Assembly (NCBI GenBank): GCA_963763325.1
Contig: CAVXOL010000023.1
Location: 310,001-374,000 of the forward strand
From: JBBECJ01 sp963763325
Lineage (GTDB): Bacteria; Chloroflexota; Chloroflexia; Thermomicrobiales; CFX8
Direction: 5' to 3'
DNA: 64,000 nt
In this document: in pieces, positions 38,486-47,977 of the stretch
Numbering within the stretch: position 1 is the stretch's first letter
How the letters are laid out: each line of letters opens with the position of its first letter
Translations under genes and position numbers: made by a program
Notes under the pieces: model-generated
What the model saw: the letters and a program-made list of their open reading frames with translations, nothing else
Database searches by the model: none
Told to the model about the DNA's origin: nothing

Positions 38486-38559
38486 TGGAGGCGTCGGGCG
38501 GATTCGAACCGCCGATCAGAGTTTTGCAGACTCCTGCCTTGCCGCTTGGCTACGACGCC
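38486..38559 (-). tRNA. tRNA-Cys (anticodon GCA), CCA encoded
   Basis: The acceptor stem GGCGTCG (5' end at 38559) pairs with CGACGCC, followed by discriminator T and encoded CCA (38486-38488). The anticodon loop is CTGCAAA, giving anticodon GCA. The T arm GGCGG-TTCGAAT-CCGCC is standard. The body is 71 nt, typical for tRNA-Cys. Confidence 0.95.
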
Positions 38560-38561
38560 AT

Positions 38562-39040
38562 GTCGCTAGTACGGCTGCATTCTATCATCGACGGTGCCTC
38601 ACGGTCACGCTTCGTTCCGCCTGGTCACGCACGATCAGTGGATCGCCCCACCCATCGGCTATCCGAACAACTGGACCGAGGTCACGAATCGTGCATCGTG
38701 CCGTGCATCACGTTTTGCATCTCCGGAGAATCCCGACTGTTTGCGAAGCGACGCTGACTCCTCATTCCATTCCACCGAATTGATATTCACGCTTTGCGTT
38801 GTCAGATACAGTCATAGTCAGAGGTGCTCGGGAATACAATCGAATACGTTGCGGTCGAGAGTACAGCGTCATCAAACGACAATGCAGGTGGTTGAAGCAC
38901 TGCACACTTGTCTGAGACTATTGCCCATTGCAACGTGATGGATATACTATTGGAGACATGCGCACATCTGATGCGTGGAATTACTAACCCTTGTCCGTCG
39001 AAATTATGGTGCGATCCGGTATGAAACCTGGGAGGGTGCA
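38562..39040. other. 480-bp intergenic region, nothing recognised
   Basis: The region lies between tRNA-Cys and the next gene. It is more AT-rich than its surroundings from about 38780 on. No supported ORF, hairpin family member or RNA was found. Confidence 0.4.
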
Positions 39041-39352
39041 ATGGGAATGAAGTACAGGAAGGTCTCGGGCGACGAGCGAGACAAACTGCTCGGCAGTCGC
39101 AAGCCGACGGGATTCAACTATGGTCCGTATCTCGAAGTACTCGACAATGCGTCGGATGGTGATGTCGTTGCCGTAGAGGTTGCTTCAGGCGGCGAACGTG
39201 GTGAAAAGATCCGCTTCAGCCGGGCCGCACGCCAGCGTGGTAAATCGCTGAACTGGCTGACGTCCAACAATGCGAATGAGATCGCGTTTCAGATCACGGG
39301 TACCAAACCACAGCGACCACGCGGTCGTAAGGCGCAGGCTCCGACCGAGTAA
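39041..39352 (+). CDS. Conserved-looking small hypothetical protein
   Basis: ATG 39041 (MGMKYRKVSGDERDKLLG) follows GGGAGGG; an open frame upstream lacks a ribosome site. 103 aa, basic, no membrane segment. It ends in an Arg/Pro-rich tail (KPQRPRGRKAQAP). The middle (VAVEVASGGERGEKIRFSRA) is predicted to be beta then helix. The family was not recognised; nucleic-acid binding is possible from the charge only. Confidence 0.55.
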   Translation: MGMKYRKVSGDERDKLLGSRKPTGFNYGPYLEVLDNASDGDVVAVEVASGGERGEKIRFSRAARQRGKSLNWLTSNNANEIAFQITGTKPQRPRGRKAQAPTE

Positions 39353-39409
39353 TCACACAGGTCCAGCAGGGGCGATGGCCGCAGCCTCGTCCCTGTTGGA
39401 CCTCGCCGC

Positions 39410-40414
39410 TCAGCCTTTACCGAGCGGGTCGTGGCCGCGTTCGGCGCGCAGATGCCGCTCGTCGGCTGGCTCGATGTGAACAGTGACATCCGCGGAGTCC
39501 CCGAGTTCGGACTCGACTCGCCGCGCGACCGCGCTGGCAATCTCGTGTGCGTCGGTCACCGGCATCCCTGGATCGACCTGGACATGTAAGTCCACCCAGA
39601 CGTACCCCTCGCCGCCGCGCGTTCGGATGTTATGCGTCCCGCGCACGCCGGGGACCGAGCGAACCGCGTCTGCGATAGCGTCCGCCTCGGCAGCGACTGC
39701 GTCGGTCAGCACCAGCGAGGCGTCGCGCACGATCGACCAGGCTCCCCATGCGATGGCGGCCGCGATCGCGAGCGTGATCCCTGCATCGGCCCAGCCGAAC
39801 CCGATCTGGACGGCGATTAACGACGCAATGACCGAGATTGAGACGAGAATATCGCTGGTCGTGTGGCGTGCGTCAGCCATCAGCAGCGTGCTGGAGAGGC
39901 GTCGGGCGGCGCGCCGCTCCCAGAGCGTGACAGCGACGTTGACCGAGAGCGTCACTCCCATGACGATGAAGCTCAATGTCGAAACATCCGGCTCACCGCC
40001 GGATTGCAGCCTCGACCAGGCACCCTGAACAAGACCAAACAGGGCCAGCAGCATCAGGCCGGCGATTCCCAGCGAGGTCAGCGTCTCGTAGCGGCGGTGG
40101 CCGTAGGCGTGGTTCGGGTCGGGTGGGCGCGAGGCGACGACGATCCCAACCAGCGCGACGACGTTGGCCAGCGCGTCCAGCAGCGAGTGGAACCCATCGG
40201 CGGTGATCGCCAGCGAGCTGGAGTAGAAGCCAAAGCCGATCTTCGCCACCGCGACGGCCAGGTTGAGAGCGAGGACCGTCATCAGCACGACCCGAATCCC
40301 GTGCTCGCGTTCCCGTGTCGCGACGCGCGGCTGCTCATCTCGTGGCGGCTCGTTGCCTCCATCGATCACTCGCAGATGCGCGCGCTGATGCTTGTGCTTC
40401 CTCGTCGCCGACAC
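39410..40414 (-). CDS. Cation diffusion facilitator (CDF) family transporter
   Basis: Proton-coupled efflux of divalent metals (zinc, iron, manganese or similar) across the inner membrane. GTG 40412-40414, 334 aa, six membrane segments from about residue 40 to 230. Metal-site signatures: SLAITADGFHSLLD in TM2 and DARHTTSDILVS in TM5. The C-terminal cytosolic domain has GVRGTHNIRTRGGEGYVWVD and ends VTVHIEPADERH. Specificity cannot be told. Confidence 0.92.
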   Translation of the reverse strand: MSATRKHKHQRAHLRVIDGGNEPPRDEQPRVATREREHGIRVVLMTVLALNLAVAVAKIGFGFYSSSLAITADGFHSLLDALANVVALVGIVVASRPPDPNHAYGHRRYETLTSLGIAGLMLLALFGLVQGAWSRLQSGGEPDVSTLSFIVMGVTLSVNVAVTLWERRAARRLSSTLLMADARHTTSDILVSISVIASLIAVQIGFGWADAGITLAIAAAIAWGAWSIVRDASLVLTDAVAAEADAIADAVRSVPGVRGTHNIRTRGGEGYVWVDLHVQVDPGMPVTDAHEIASAVARRVESELGDSADVTVHIEPADERHLRAERGHDPLGKG

Positions 40415-40539
40415 CCCGGCTCACCTCTCCAGCCGTCGGCTGGGTCCATCGATTGTCCCTGCCCTCGCCGCCAGTCTACGCAGCCCGGGTCAGGAAGTCA
40501 CAGGGCAATTTGCCGATTCGGACGGGCTAAACCAGGGAC

Positions 40540-40635
40540 GGTCGGGAATCGGGAACCGAGATTCAGAACATCGAGACATGCAGGCAAGAGGGGCGAGGCA
40601 CGAGTTTGGCTTCTCCTCGTGTCTCGTCCCTCTTG
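40540..40635. repeat. Inverted repeat and CGGGAAT repeats after the anti-sigma gene
   Basis: 40585-40604 pairs with 40616-40635 at 18 of 20 positions around an 11-nt loop. It is preceded by TCGGGAATCGGGAAC at about 40548. It lies between the anti-sigma gene and the CDF gene, both on the minus strand. Confidence 0.7.
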
Positions 40636-40651
40636 TCCCACGCCCTGGGCG

Positions 40652-41407
40652 CTATGTTGTATGCGTCAGGTCGCTGGTGATGATCGGGTCGGTGGTGGGG
40701 GCAGCCGAGCCGGTTTTTGGCTCGACGGTGATCGCGAGAATGTTGTAGCTCTCGATGTCACCGGGGATCGTGACCGTCGCGACGCCGGCGTCATTCGGCA
40801 CGAAGGTGACGTTGGGGACCGGGTCGCCGTCGGCAATCAGCCAGACCTGGTAGGCACGGTCCGGCGGCAGTGCATCCAGACCGGCCAGGGTCAGGACGGC
40901 GGCATCTTCATCGTCAACGACGAGCAACGTGCCGGCGACGCCTTCGGCGGGACCGCTGCCGGAAACGGCGAACGTAGCCGTTTCTGGCTGAGCATCGAGG
41001 TCGGAGCGGAGTTGCGCGTTCCAGATGAGACTGCCGGCCAGCGCGATCGCCAGCACGGCCGCAACCAGCCACGGCGCCCAGCGTGCCGCGTTGCGCTCGC
41101 GACGTTCGGCCAGCGAGACCGGCGGCACTGGTGAGACCAGTTCGGGTGTCAGGTCGGCACGGGCGGCGTCCATGATGCGTGCCTTCAGACCAGCGGATGG
41201 CGCAACCGGCTCGGCATCGAAAGCGAGCACCGAGATGACCTCGCGCAACTCACGTGCTCGCTGTCGCGCGGTGTGGTCTTCACGCAGCAGTCGTTCGACG
41301 GCTATCGTCTCGCGCTCGTCCAGCAGGCCAAGAACGTAGAGCTCGATCTGCTCGTCGCGCGGGTTGGTTGTGCCGTTCGTGCCGTCAAACACTGGATCCG
41401 CTTTCAT
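40652..41407 (-). CDS. Anti-sigma factor, RskA/anti-sigma-K type
   Basis: A membrane-bound inhibitor that holds the ECF sigma factor. The start chosen is ATG 41405-41407 (MKADPVFDGTN), overlapping the sigma gene's end by 23 bp; ATG 41416 is an alternative. The N-terminal anti-sigma helices (about 20-75) contain ELYVLGLLDERETIAVERLL, without a clear zinc HxxxCxxC motif. One membrane segment (APWLVAAVLAIALAGSLIW) is followed by an extracytoplasmic RskA domain ending PNVTFVPNDAGVATVTIPG and VEPKTGSAAPT. About 251 aa. Translational coupling to the sigma factor is likely. Confidence 0.88.
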   Translation of the reverse strand: MKADPVFDGTNGTTNPRDEQIELYVLGLLDERETIAVERLLREDHTARQRARELREVISVLAFDAEPVAPSAGLKARIMDAARADLTPELVSPVPPVSLAERRERNAARWAPWLVAAVLAIALAGSLIWNAQLRSDLDAQPETATFAVSGSGPAEGVAGTLLVVDDEDAAVLTLAGLDALPPDRAYQVWLIADGDPVPNVTFVPNDAGVATVTIPGDIESYNILAITVEPKTGSAAPTTDPIITSDLTHTT

Positions 41408-41981
41408 CACCCACATACGCGCTGCGCAGGAGCCCTTCGAGCCGGCGAAGTCCAAGTCTCGCGCGACTCTTGACCGTCCCCAGTGGCTCACCGGTCTGGG
41501 CAGCGATCTCTGCCTGCGTCAGTCCACCAAAGTAGGCCAGTTCGATCGTTTCGCGCTGCTCTTTGGGAATCTCAGCCAGTGCTCCGCGCACCTGCTCACG
41601 GTCGAGCCGGCGCGAGACATCGTCCCAGACATCGTCGTCCGCCAATCGCCAGGCATGGTCGTCGATATCAACTTCGTCCTGCTGATGTCGGAACCGACCA
41701 CGCCTTCGGTCGATAGAGGCGTTGTGGACGATCGACATCAGCCAGCCGCGCGCGCTGCCCTTTCGGGCGTCGAAGGTCGCTGCCCGGCGCCAGACGGAGA
41801 GGAACGCTTCCTGGACCACGTCCTCTGCCTGACCGCGATCGCGCAGCACCTTGTAGGCTAGCCCGAGAGCGAGCCCGCTATGGCGGTCGTAGAGCGCACT
41901 CAGCGCCATATCGTCGCGTTCGGCAATACGCGCCAGCAATTCGCCGTCGGTGGTGCCTTCGTCGATCGGGGGCTGCGTCAC
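41385..41981 (-). CDS. ECF-type RNA polymerase sigma factor (SigK-like)
   Basis: The start chosen is GTG 41979-41981, 5 nt after GAGGAG; TTG 41984 is possible. 198 aa. Region 2 contains YDRHSGLALGLAYKVLRD, GQAEDVVQEAFLSVWRRA and ARGWLMSIVHNASIDRRR; region 4 has PKEQRETIELAYFGGLTQAE and GTVKSRARLGLRRL. It is paired with the RskA-like anti-sigma gene, so activity is presumably controlled by proteolysis of the anti-sigma factor (known for the family). Confidence 0.93.
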   Translation of the reverse strand: MTQPPIDEGTTDGELLARIAERDDMALSALYDRHSGLALGLAYKVLRDRGQAEDVVQEAFLSVWRRAATFDARKGSARGWLMSIVHNASIDRRRGRFRHQQDEVDIDDHAWRLADDDVWDDVSRRLDREQVRGALAEIPKEQRETIELAYFGGLTQAEIAAQTGEPLGTVKSRARLGLRRLEGLLRSAYVGDESGSSV

Positions 41982-42040
41982 CAACGCTCCTCACGCGCGT
42001 TCAACAGAGACTACGCTCAAGTGTCTCGTCTGGATGAGTC

Positions 42041-42142
42041 GGTAGCTGTTAGCTATCAGCTATCAGCCATCAGCAGATAGGTAGACGGGGCGATAGTGAC
42101 TGGACAGACCTACAGGCTGCCGGCTGATAGCTGACCGACTGA
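42041..42142. repeat. ATCAGC-type inverted repeat region
   Basis: Repeated TAGCTATCAGC and CCATCAGC units (42041-42080) face GGCTGATAGCTGACCG (42122-42137). It lies between yebC and the sigma factor gene. Confidence 0.6.
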
Positions 42143-42146
42143 CCAC

Positions 42147-42890
42147 CTACGCCGGTACAGCCGCGTCCGAGAACGACGCGTTGGTAAAGACCTCCTGGAC
42201 GTCGTCGAGATCTTCGAGTGCTTCGAGCAGCTTGAGAGCGGTCGCGGCCTGGCTGCCTTCGATGTCGATCGTGTTCTGCGGCACGCGGGTCACCGATGCA
42301 TCGCCGACATCGATTCCCTGCTCGCGCAGCGCTTCAGCGACGGTGCTGAGGTCGCCCGGCTCGGTCGTGATCAGGATTTCGCCTTCTTCAGCGACGACAT
42401 CGGTCGCGCCAGCGTCGATTGCCTGGAGCGACACGTCATCCGGATCGACGCCGTCGGCGGAGATGACGATCTGCCCGACCGTGTCGAACTGCCATGCGAC
42501 CGTCCCAGTCTCACCGAGCGATCCGCCATGGCGATTGAACGCCTGGCGGATCTCGGCGGCCGTCCGGTTCCGGTTGTCGGTCAGCGCGACCGCCATGACT
42601 GCGACACCGGCAGGCCCATAGCCTTCGTAGAAGACAGTCTGGTAATCCTCACCCTCGCCGGCCACGCCGCTGGCCTTTGCGATGGCCCGCTCGACGGTAT
42701 CGCTCGGCATGCCCTCTTTCTTGGCACGCTCCAGCGCGATCCGCAGCCGAACATTGCCGTCCGGGCTTGGCCCGCCTTCCCGCGTCGCAACATACACCTC
42801 ACGGGCGAGCTTAGAGAACATCGCTCCGCGCTTCGAATCATTGGATGCCTTATCGCGCTTGATCTGTGCCCACTTGGAATGTCCGGCCAT
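42147..42890 (-). CDS. YebC/PmpR family protein
   Basis: Widely conserved cytosolic protein, a DNA-binding regulator in some bacteria and a translation factor at proline stretches in others. ATG 42888-42890 (MAGHSKWAQIKRDKASND) behind GGGGGAGAG. 247 aa. Signatures: SKRGAMFSKLAREV, EGYGPAGVAVMAVALTDNRN, GGSLGETGTVAWQF. Usually linked to ruvC in other genomes; that link is absent here. Confidence 0.95.
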   Translation of the reverse strand: MAGHSKWAQIKRDKASNDSKRGAMFSKLAREVYVATREGGPSPDGNVRLRIALERAKKEGMPSDTVERAIAKASGVAGEGEDYQTVFYEGYGPAGVAVMAVALTDNRNRTAAEIRQAFNRHGGSLGETGTVAWQFDTVGQIVISADGVDPDDVSLQAIDAGATDVVAEEGEILITTEPGDLSTVAEALREQGIDVGDASVTRVPQNTIDIEGSQAATALKLLEALEDLDDVQEVFTNASFSDAAVPA

Positions 42891-43471
42891 AATGCTCTCC
42901 CCCAACCCTGGATCGGTGATCGTTTGCGGAAGTAAGTATAGCGATCAGCCAGTCAGCCGGTCAGAATTCAGCCTGTCAGGCAGGCTAAAGAGGACGCGCC
43001 AACGGTCCACACGCTAACCGGCTGAGACACTGACTGGCTGATGTACGGCGCGCGTACTCGATAGCACTACTTTCCACGCCGGCATGAACCGATATGCATC
43101 GCATTATAGCGGCAGGCCGTCAATTTCTCGTCATGCACACAGCGACGTCACAGGGCGATCCCCTATGCCTGTCTATCTCGGTTCATCTGCGTCATCACGT
43201 ATTCGCTCAACTGGATCGGCGCTGGTTATGCTCCGATCGAGCGGCCCGCTCACCGTCGGCCGAGCAGATACTTCATGGCTGGGCGAACCGGGCACGATCG
43301 TGCCGGCCGATGCTCCCTTCAACCGTTCGCCAGTCCGGACCAGTAGCGTGCCTTTGGATCGTCGCATCCGTGCGACGTGTTGATGGCACTCACGAACGAA
43401 TGGATCGTCCTAGCTGGAGCCCGAGGTGGAAAGGCCGCAGTTGGTGGCCTTTCCACGCGTGGTTGCTGCTC
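42891..43471. other. 581-bp intergenic region with two hairpins
   Basis: Contains a hairpin of the ATCAGCC/GGCTGAT type: ATCAGCCAGTCAGCCGGT near 42943-42961 is complementary in blocks to 43017-43043. A terminator at 43426-43456 is listed separately. No gene is supported; open frames across 43.08-43.5 kb lack ribosome sites and family features. Confidence 0.5.
43426..43456 (-). terminator. Perfect 11-bp hairpin after the GNAT gene
   Basis: GTGGAAAGGCC (43426-43436) and GGCCTTTCCAC (43446-43456) are exact complements around 9 nt, starting 16 bp after the GNAT stop on the minus strand. No T-run follows. Confidence 0.6.
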
Positions 43472-44366
43472 TTAATAGAGCACAGACGGGAGGTAGACCC
43501 CGGCCGGCTGTTGTAGAGACCGACGCTCATCAGCGTCATCAGGTGCACGACCCGCAGCCGGTGCGCGAGGCACCACTGGAAGAGGGCGATGTTGCGGACC
43601 GGCACGAGGATGCCGGATCCGTCGAATGCCTGGGTGGCCCCGATCAACGCCTTCAGGTCTTCGGTCGTCTCGCCCACCGCGTGGCCGAAGAAAGCGGTCG
43701 CCGTCGTGTAGCCGGTGATCTGGTCTCCGTGTTCCACGACGATGGCGCTTCCCTGAGCGATCGCATCGCGGAGCTCTCCGCCACGATCGTGACCGTGCAC
43801 GCTGACACATACCTGGTTGCACGCCTCCAGGTCGGCCGCAATGGCGGGGCGGACGTGGTAACCGGGGATATCGACGCCAATCGGCGGACCTTGCATGCAC
43901 GCGACGATGTCGCGCACCTGGAAGCCCAAGCGAGCATAGAGGGCGAGCGATCGACTGTGGTAGGCCGATTGGAGCAGTCGAACACCGGCGAAGCCGCGCT
44001 CCTCGGCGCGATCGAGGACGTCCTGCATGAGCAGCCGGCCGATGCCGTCGTTCTGGACTGCTGGGTCAACGGTGATGGGACCGATGCCTGCGATCGGCGA
44101 GCGCTCGTCGAGGAAGTTGCTGCCGGCGATCGTCCTCGCGTTCGGCCACGACCGCGTAGAAGCCTGGGTGCGAGAGCAGCATCGTCAGACAGGCCGATGC
44201 CGATGTCAGGTGTCGGAACGTCGGATGGGAATCCATGCTCAGTGGCGATGGCCGTGAACGCTTGATGGCAAATGCGGCCTACGGCTTCGGCATCCTCCGG
44301 CTTTCCCGACCGCAGCGCGACATTCGCTCGGATATTGGTTGGGACAAGGGTTGTGAGTGCAGACAT
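43472..44366 (-). pseudogene. GNAT family acetyltransferase (tandem GNAT), several frameshifts
   Basis: ATG 44364-44366 (MSALTTLVPTNIRANV) follows GGAGGGGAGCC. The first GNAT module begins LRSGKPEDAEAVGRICHQAF. The acetyl-CoA loop region (ITVDPAVQNDGIGRLLMQDV) and YARLGFQVRD are in a different frame from 44028 down. A second module follows (HVRPAIAADLEACNQVCVSV). The family-type end GLYN..PAGVYLPSVLY lies in a third frame, ending at TAG 43472. About three indels, near 44165, 44100 and 43530, separate these parts; intact length would be about 297 aa. Confidence 0.7.
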
Positions 44367-44821
44367 CGAAGGCTCCCCTCCTGGATGCGTCAACATCGTT
44401 CCTGCGTGCAAACCTGGTCGTAGCTTCCTTGACACATAGCTGGCGTTGGTGTGATAAGGTGGGCGAGCGTCGATCAGCATGTCAACCGATCGCGCGACCC
44501 GAAGATTGCTATCACGATGCGGTCTCCCCGACAACGATGTCGCGGGTAGTACTCGACGCGACCCCGTTTTCTTGCCATCTGGAAGACGGGCGTGTGTCAC
44601 GCATGTGATGGCTTAGTCTGATGCTCAAATGGGTTGCCGTATAAAAGAGATCCATTGTCGCCGGCTCCTGTCCCGTCGATCGCTCGTCGTTGACACGCTC
44701 GCAGGATGACGCATTTCCCATCGACGGACATCCGATGTGTTACGTATCGTGGATACGGATTCGGGGCTGGGTCTGCAGGCAGACGGCGGATACGTATATA
44801 CGTATTGAACGGGAGGCCGAG
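44367..44821. other. 455-bp gap between GNAT and LuxR-type genes
   Basis: No gene was found. It holds the 16-bp palindrome at 44790-44805 and serves as the upstream region of the GNAT gene. Confidence 0.4.
44790..44805. promoter_or_regulatory. Perfect 16-bp palindrome ATACGTATATACGTAT
   Basis: An exact palindrome in an AT-rich patch, 16 bp beyond the stop of the LuxR-type gene. Related TACGTATC and GATACG words occur at 44738-44760. It could be an operator for the GNAT promoter. Confidence 0.5.
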
Positions 44822-47800
44822 TCAGATAATGCCCTCGCGGACCGCGAAGGCGGCTGCTTCGGTTCGGGTGTTGACGCCGAGCTTGTCGAGGATGTGCGTC
44901 AGATGGGTCGTGACCGTGCGCGGGCTGATGAACAGAGCAGCGGCGATCTCGCGATCGATCATCCCTCTGGCGACGAGCCGCAGCACTTCGATCTCTCGCG
45001 CGCTAAGTCCACCGCGAGCCTCGACCGGACGTCTCGTTCGAGTCCAGTTCCGTCAGCAGCGCCTCTGCCCGATTCAATGTCGGTCGAGCCGCCAGTGGCT
45101 CGCAGATGGCGATGACTACTTCGCTGAGCAGCACTTGCGCGTCGGTCGCGGTTGTCTCTCGCGATCTGCAACTCGGCGAGGGCTAGGAGTGCGAGTGCGC
45201 GATCGAACGGAACGGCGCAGGCATCCGCGAGCGTCAGAGACTCCCTCAGGTGATATTCAGCCTCATCGACATGGCCATCAATCGTCTTGAGTTGACCCGA
45301 CGGTGCGATGGGCGGCGATCAACGCGAGCGGTTGACGCGGATTGCCGGCGAATGCGAGGGCGCGCTCCGCCTGATCGCGAGCCTGGGCGAGATTACCGAA
45401 TGCCTGATGGTAGTGCGCCCAGAGGATGGCGTTTTCAGCGCGACCGAGAACCGAGCCGCTCCACTCCAGCCAGCCGATCGAAGGCGTCCAGCCAGATCGC
45501 GAGCGACCGCCAGATCTGCTGGCTCGAAGCTTGGTTGGGCAACCAGATGCAGCAACTGGAAGAATCCACCGGTCGTTATCGAGCGATGCTGGTTGGATCG
45601 ACTGGTCCGTTCGGCAGCAGTTCGTGCATCCGGCACCAGGCACCAGCAGCATGTCCCTGGTGGTGCGCGAGAACGGCGGCCCACGTCATGGCATCCAAGG
45701 ACGACGGGTCGCCGAAACCCGGATACTGACCAGAGACCTGGGTCGGCGAGGAGATCGCGTGCCTCGCCCCAGCGGCCATTCAGCAACAGGAGTACGATTA
45801 AGGCGGAATGCAAACCTAGGACCGGACATGCTCCCCTTGGATTGATCCAGCAGCGCATCGCCTTCAGCCATCAGCCGTTCGCGCTCAGTCTAGATTGTCC
45901 GCCTGATAAGGCAGGACACAGCCATAGCAGTTCCTGTTGGAGTCAGATGTAGGCATTAGGTGGATCATGCGCCGCAGATCGCGATCTCACGAGAGCGAAC
46001 GAATGCCGGTCGTCGCCAAGATCAGGCTCGCCGAGGAAGCCGTAGGCAACGGCAAGCGCTCGATAGGTACCTCCCAGGGTCGCGGGTATCGTCGCGGTAG
46101 AAAGATGCTGCTTGGCGACTGCAAGCGCATCGTGGAAGCGCCCGGCGGCTGAAAGCCACAGCGCGTAGACGCCGCGGTTGAGGCGCCGAGCCAGGGCGGA
46201 CGCTTGCTCCTGCCTCGATGCCTAGTCGCTCGGCGGCGATGACACCTGCTTCCAGGTCCGACAGGCCCGTCTGGAGGTCGCCGACGTAACACTTGAGCAG
46301 GCCGCGACACTGCAAGACGGCGACAAGCAACTCTTCGTCGCCGCAGGCTGACGCAATCTCGAGCGCCTCGTCAAGATAGACGATACCTTGATGGCTATCC
46401 AAGTGGCGACGCAAGCTGGCTGATGCGGTAGAGCAACCAGGCACGCTCGCAGTCACGCTCGGGCACCGCTTCCAGCAGGCCAACTGCCGCTTCAAAGCGG
46501 TCGGCGGCGATGAACCAGGCGTGAGAGCGTTGCGCCCGCTCGCCTGCTTGAATGAGCCAGTCGGCTGCCCGAGGATCACTGGCCTGCTGGAAGTGATGGG
46601 CGACCGCTGTCGGGATCGGTAAGCGGTAGTTGCGCAAGGATCTCGGCAGCACGCTGACGGTGCAGCGTACGGCGGCGAATCAGAGCGATCCCTTCATGGA
46701 AAGTCTCGCGCACCAGGGCGTGACGTGAAGCGCCAGCCTGCGCTATCAGGAGCCTCGTCAAGGATGTGGTATTCCAGCGCCTCCTGAACAACGTACATCC
46801 AGCTGATCGTCCGGTAACTGGATTGATGGCCCGCCAGATATCGAGCGGTACGTCCTGGCCAATCACAGAGGCTACTTCGAGCGCCTTGCGAACGTAGTGG
46901 TGTTCAGGCGCGATAGCCGCCGCTCGATCACCTGCTTCAGCAGTGGTGGAGTGCGGACGTTCCCAAGATCGCTCGAGCGTGGAACGATCTGATGTCGATG
47001 CGCAAGACGCGCTGATCTTCGAGTGCAGTCAGCAGTTCGTGGATGAAGAAGGGGTTGCCATTGGAGAGATCGCGACAGATAGCGCGTCAGCTGATCGAGC
47101 ATATCGCTCGTACAGACACATACTGGGACGCGACCAACACTCGGATGTCTGTCCGATCGAGCCGGCGTAATTGGAGCCGCTCAATCGGCGCTTCACGCAC
47201 CAAGACTGGTAGGATCTGGAAGAGCGGATGGCGGCTGGTGATCTCGTCGTCGCGACACGTAGCGACGACAAGGATCCGCCTGTTGGTCGATTCTGCCGTG
47301 TGACGAACCGCAGCAGATCGAGGCTGGCCTGATCGGCCCAGTGCAGGTCCTCAAGGATCAAGACGAGTGGATGTCTGGTGGCAATGTCACGGAAGAACGC
47401 CACGAAGGCGTTGAAGAGCATGCTCTGACTGCGCTGCCGCCGTAAGCGCCGGTGTCACTGGACAATGTCTCCGGCAAGCGGGATGCGCGCACTTCCGATG
47501 TGTGCGGCGTGCAGGATTTCGAGCCAGGGTCCATAGGGTGGTGTCGTCATCAGAGTCGTAGCAGTGACCGGTCAGGACCAGTGCGGCGTCAGCGACGGGA
47601 CTGCGCACGAGCGGCTCGCGTCAGTGTCGTTTTGCCGATGCCGGCCTCACCGGACGACCAGCACGAGCTGACCGTATCCATCGCAGCACACGCTCAATGA
47701 CGGTACGCAGTCGATTCAGTTCTCGATCACGGCCAACGAACGGCTGTAGGGAAGACGGTGTGGCAGCGGTCCGGTATCCGACGAAGAAGGAGTTGACCAT
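44822..47800 (-). pseudogene. Large AAA/TPR LuxR-family regulator, heavily frameshifted
   Basis: The order of parts is that of MalT/LAL-type regulators. ATG 47798-47800 (MVNSFFVGYRTAATPSS) is followed by FVGRDRELNRLRTVI, Walker A GEAGIGKTTLTRA (near 47620-47655), Walker B LILEDLHWADQASLDLLRF (near 47340-47370), a helical TPR-like middle (AGERAQRSHAWFIAADRFE near 46.5 kb) and a C-terminal LuxR helix-turn-helix (LSAREIEVLRLVARGM, ISPRTVTTHLTHILDKLGV) ending at TGA 44822-44824. The frame changes at least eight to ten times in 3 kb, far more often than in most neighbours. Intact length would be about 990 aa. Either very poor local sequence or true decay. Confidence 0.7.
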
Positions 47801-47977
47801 AGACCCCTGATCCAGCCAGATGACGCTTGTGGTTACGGCGCGATAGAGCAGATCATGAACTGGATCCAGTCCTGTCACGCGTCTGGACTGGTGTCGAATC
47901 CAATGACCTGAGGCCAAACAGATGCTGGACGACCGTGCTACCCAGCTGACGCGCTGACCGGCTGATGCTGATCGGCT

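Noticed and set aside
43094..43516. Open frame of 140 codons in the yebC-GNAT gap
   Set aside because: Composition and lack of a start site suggest chance; it also overlaps the terminator and the GNAT end on the other strand.
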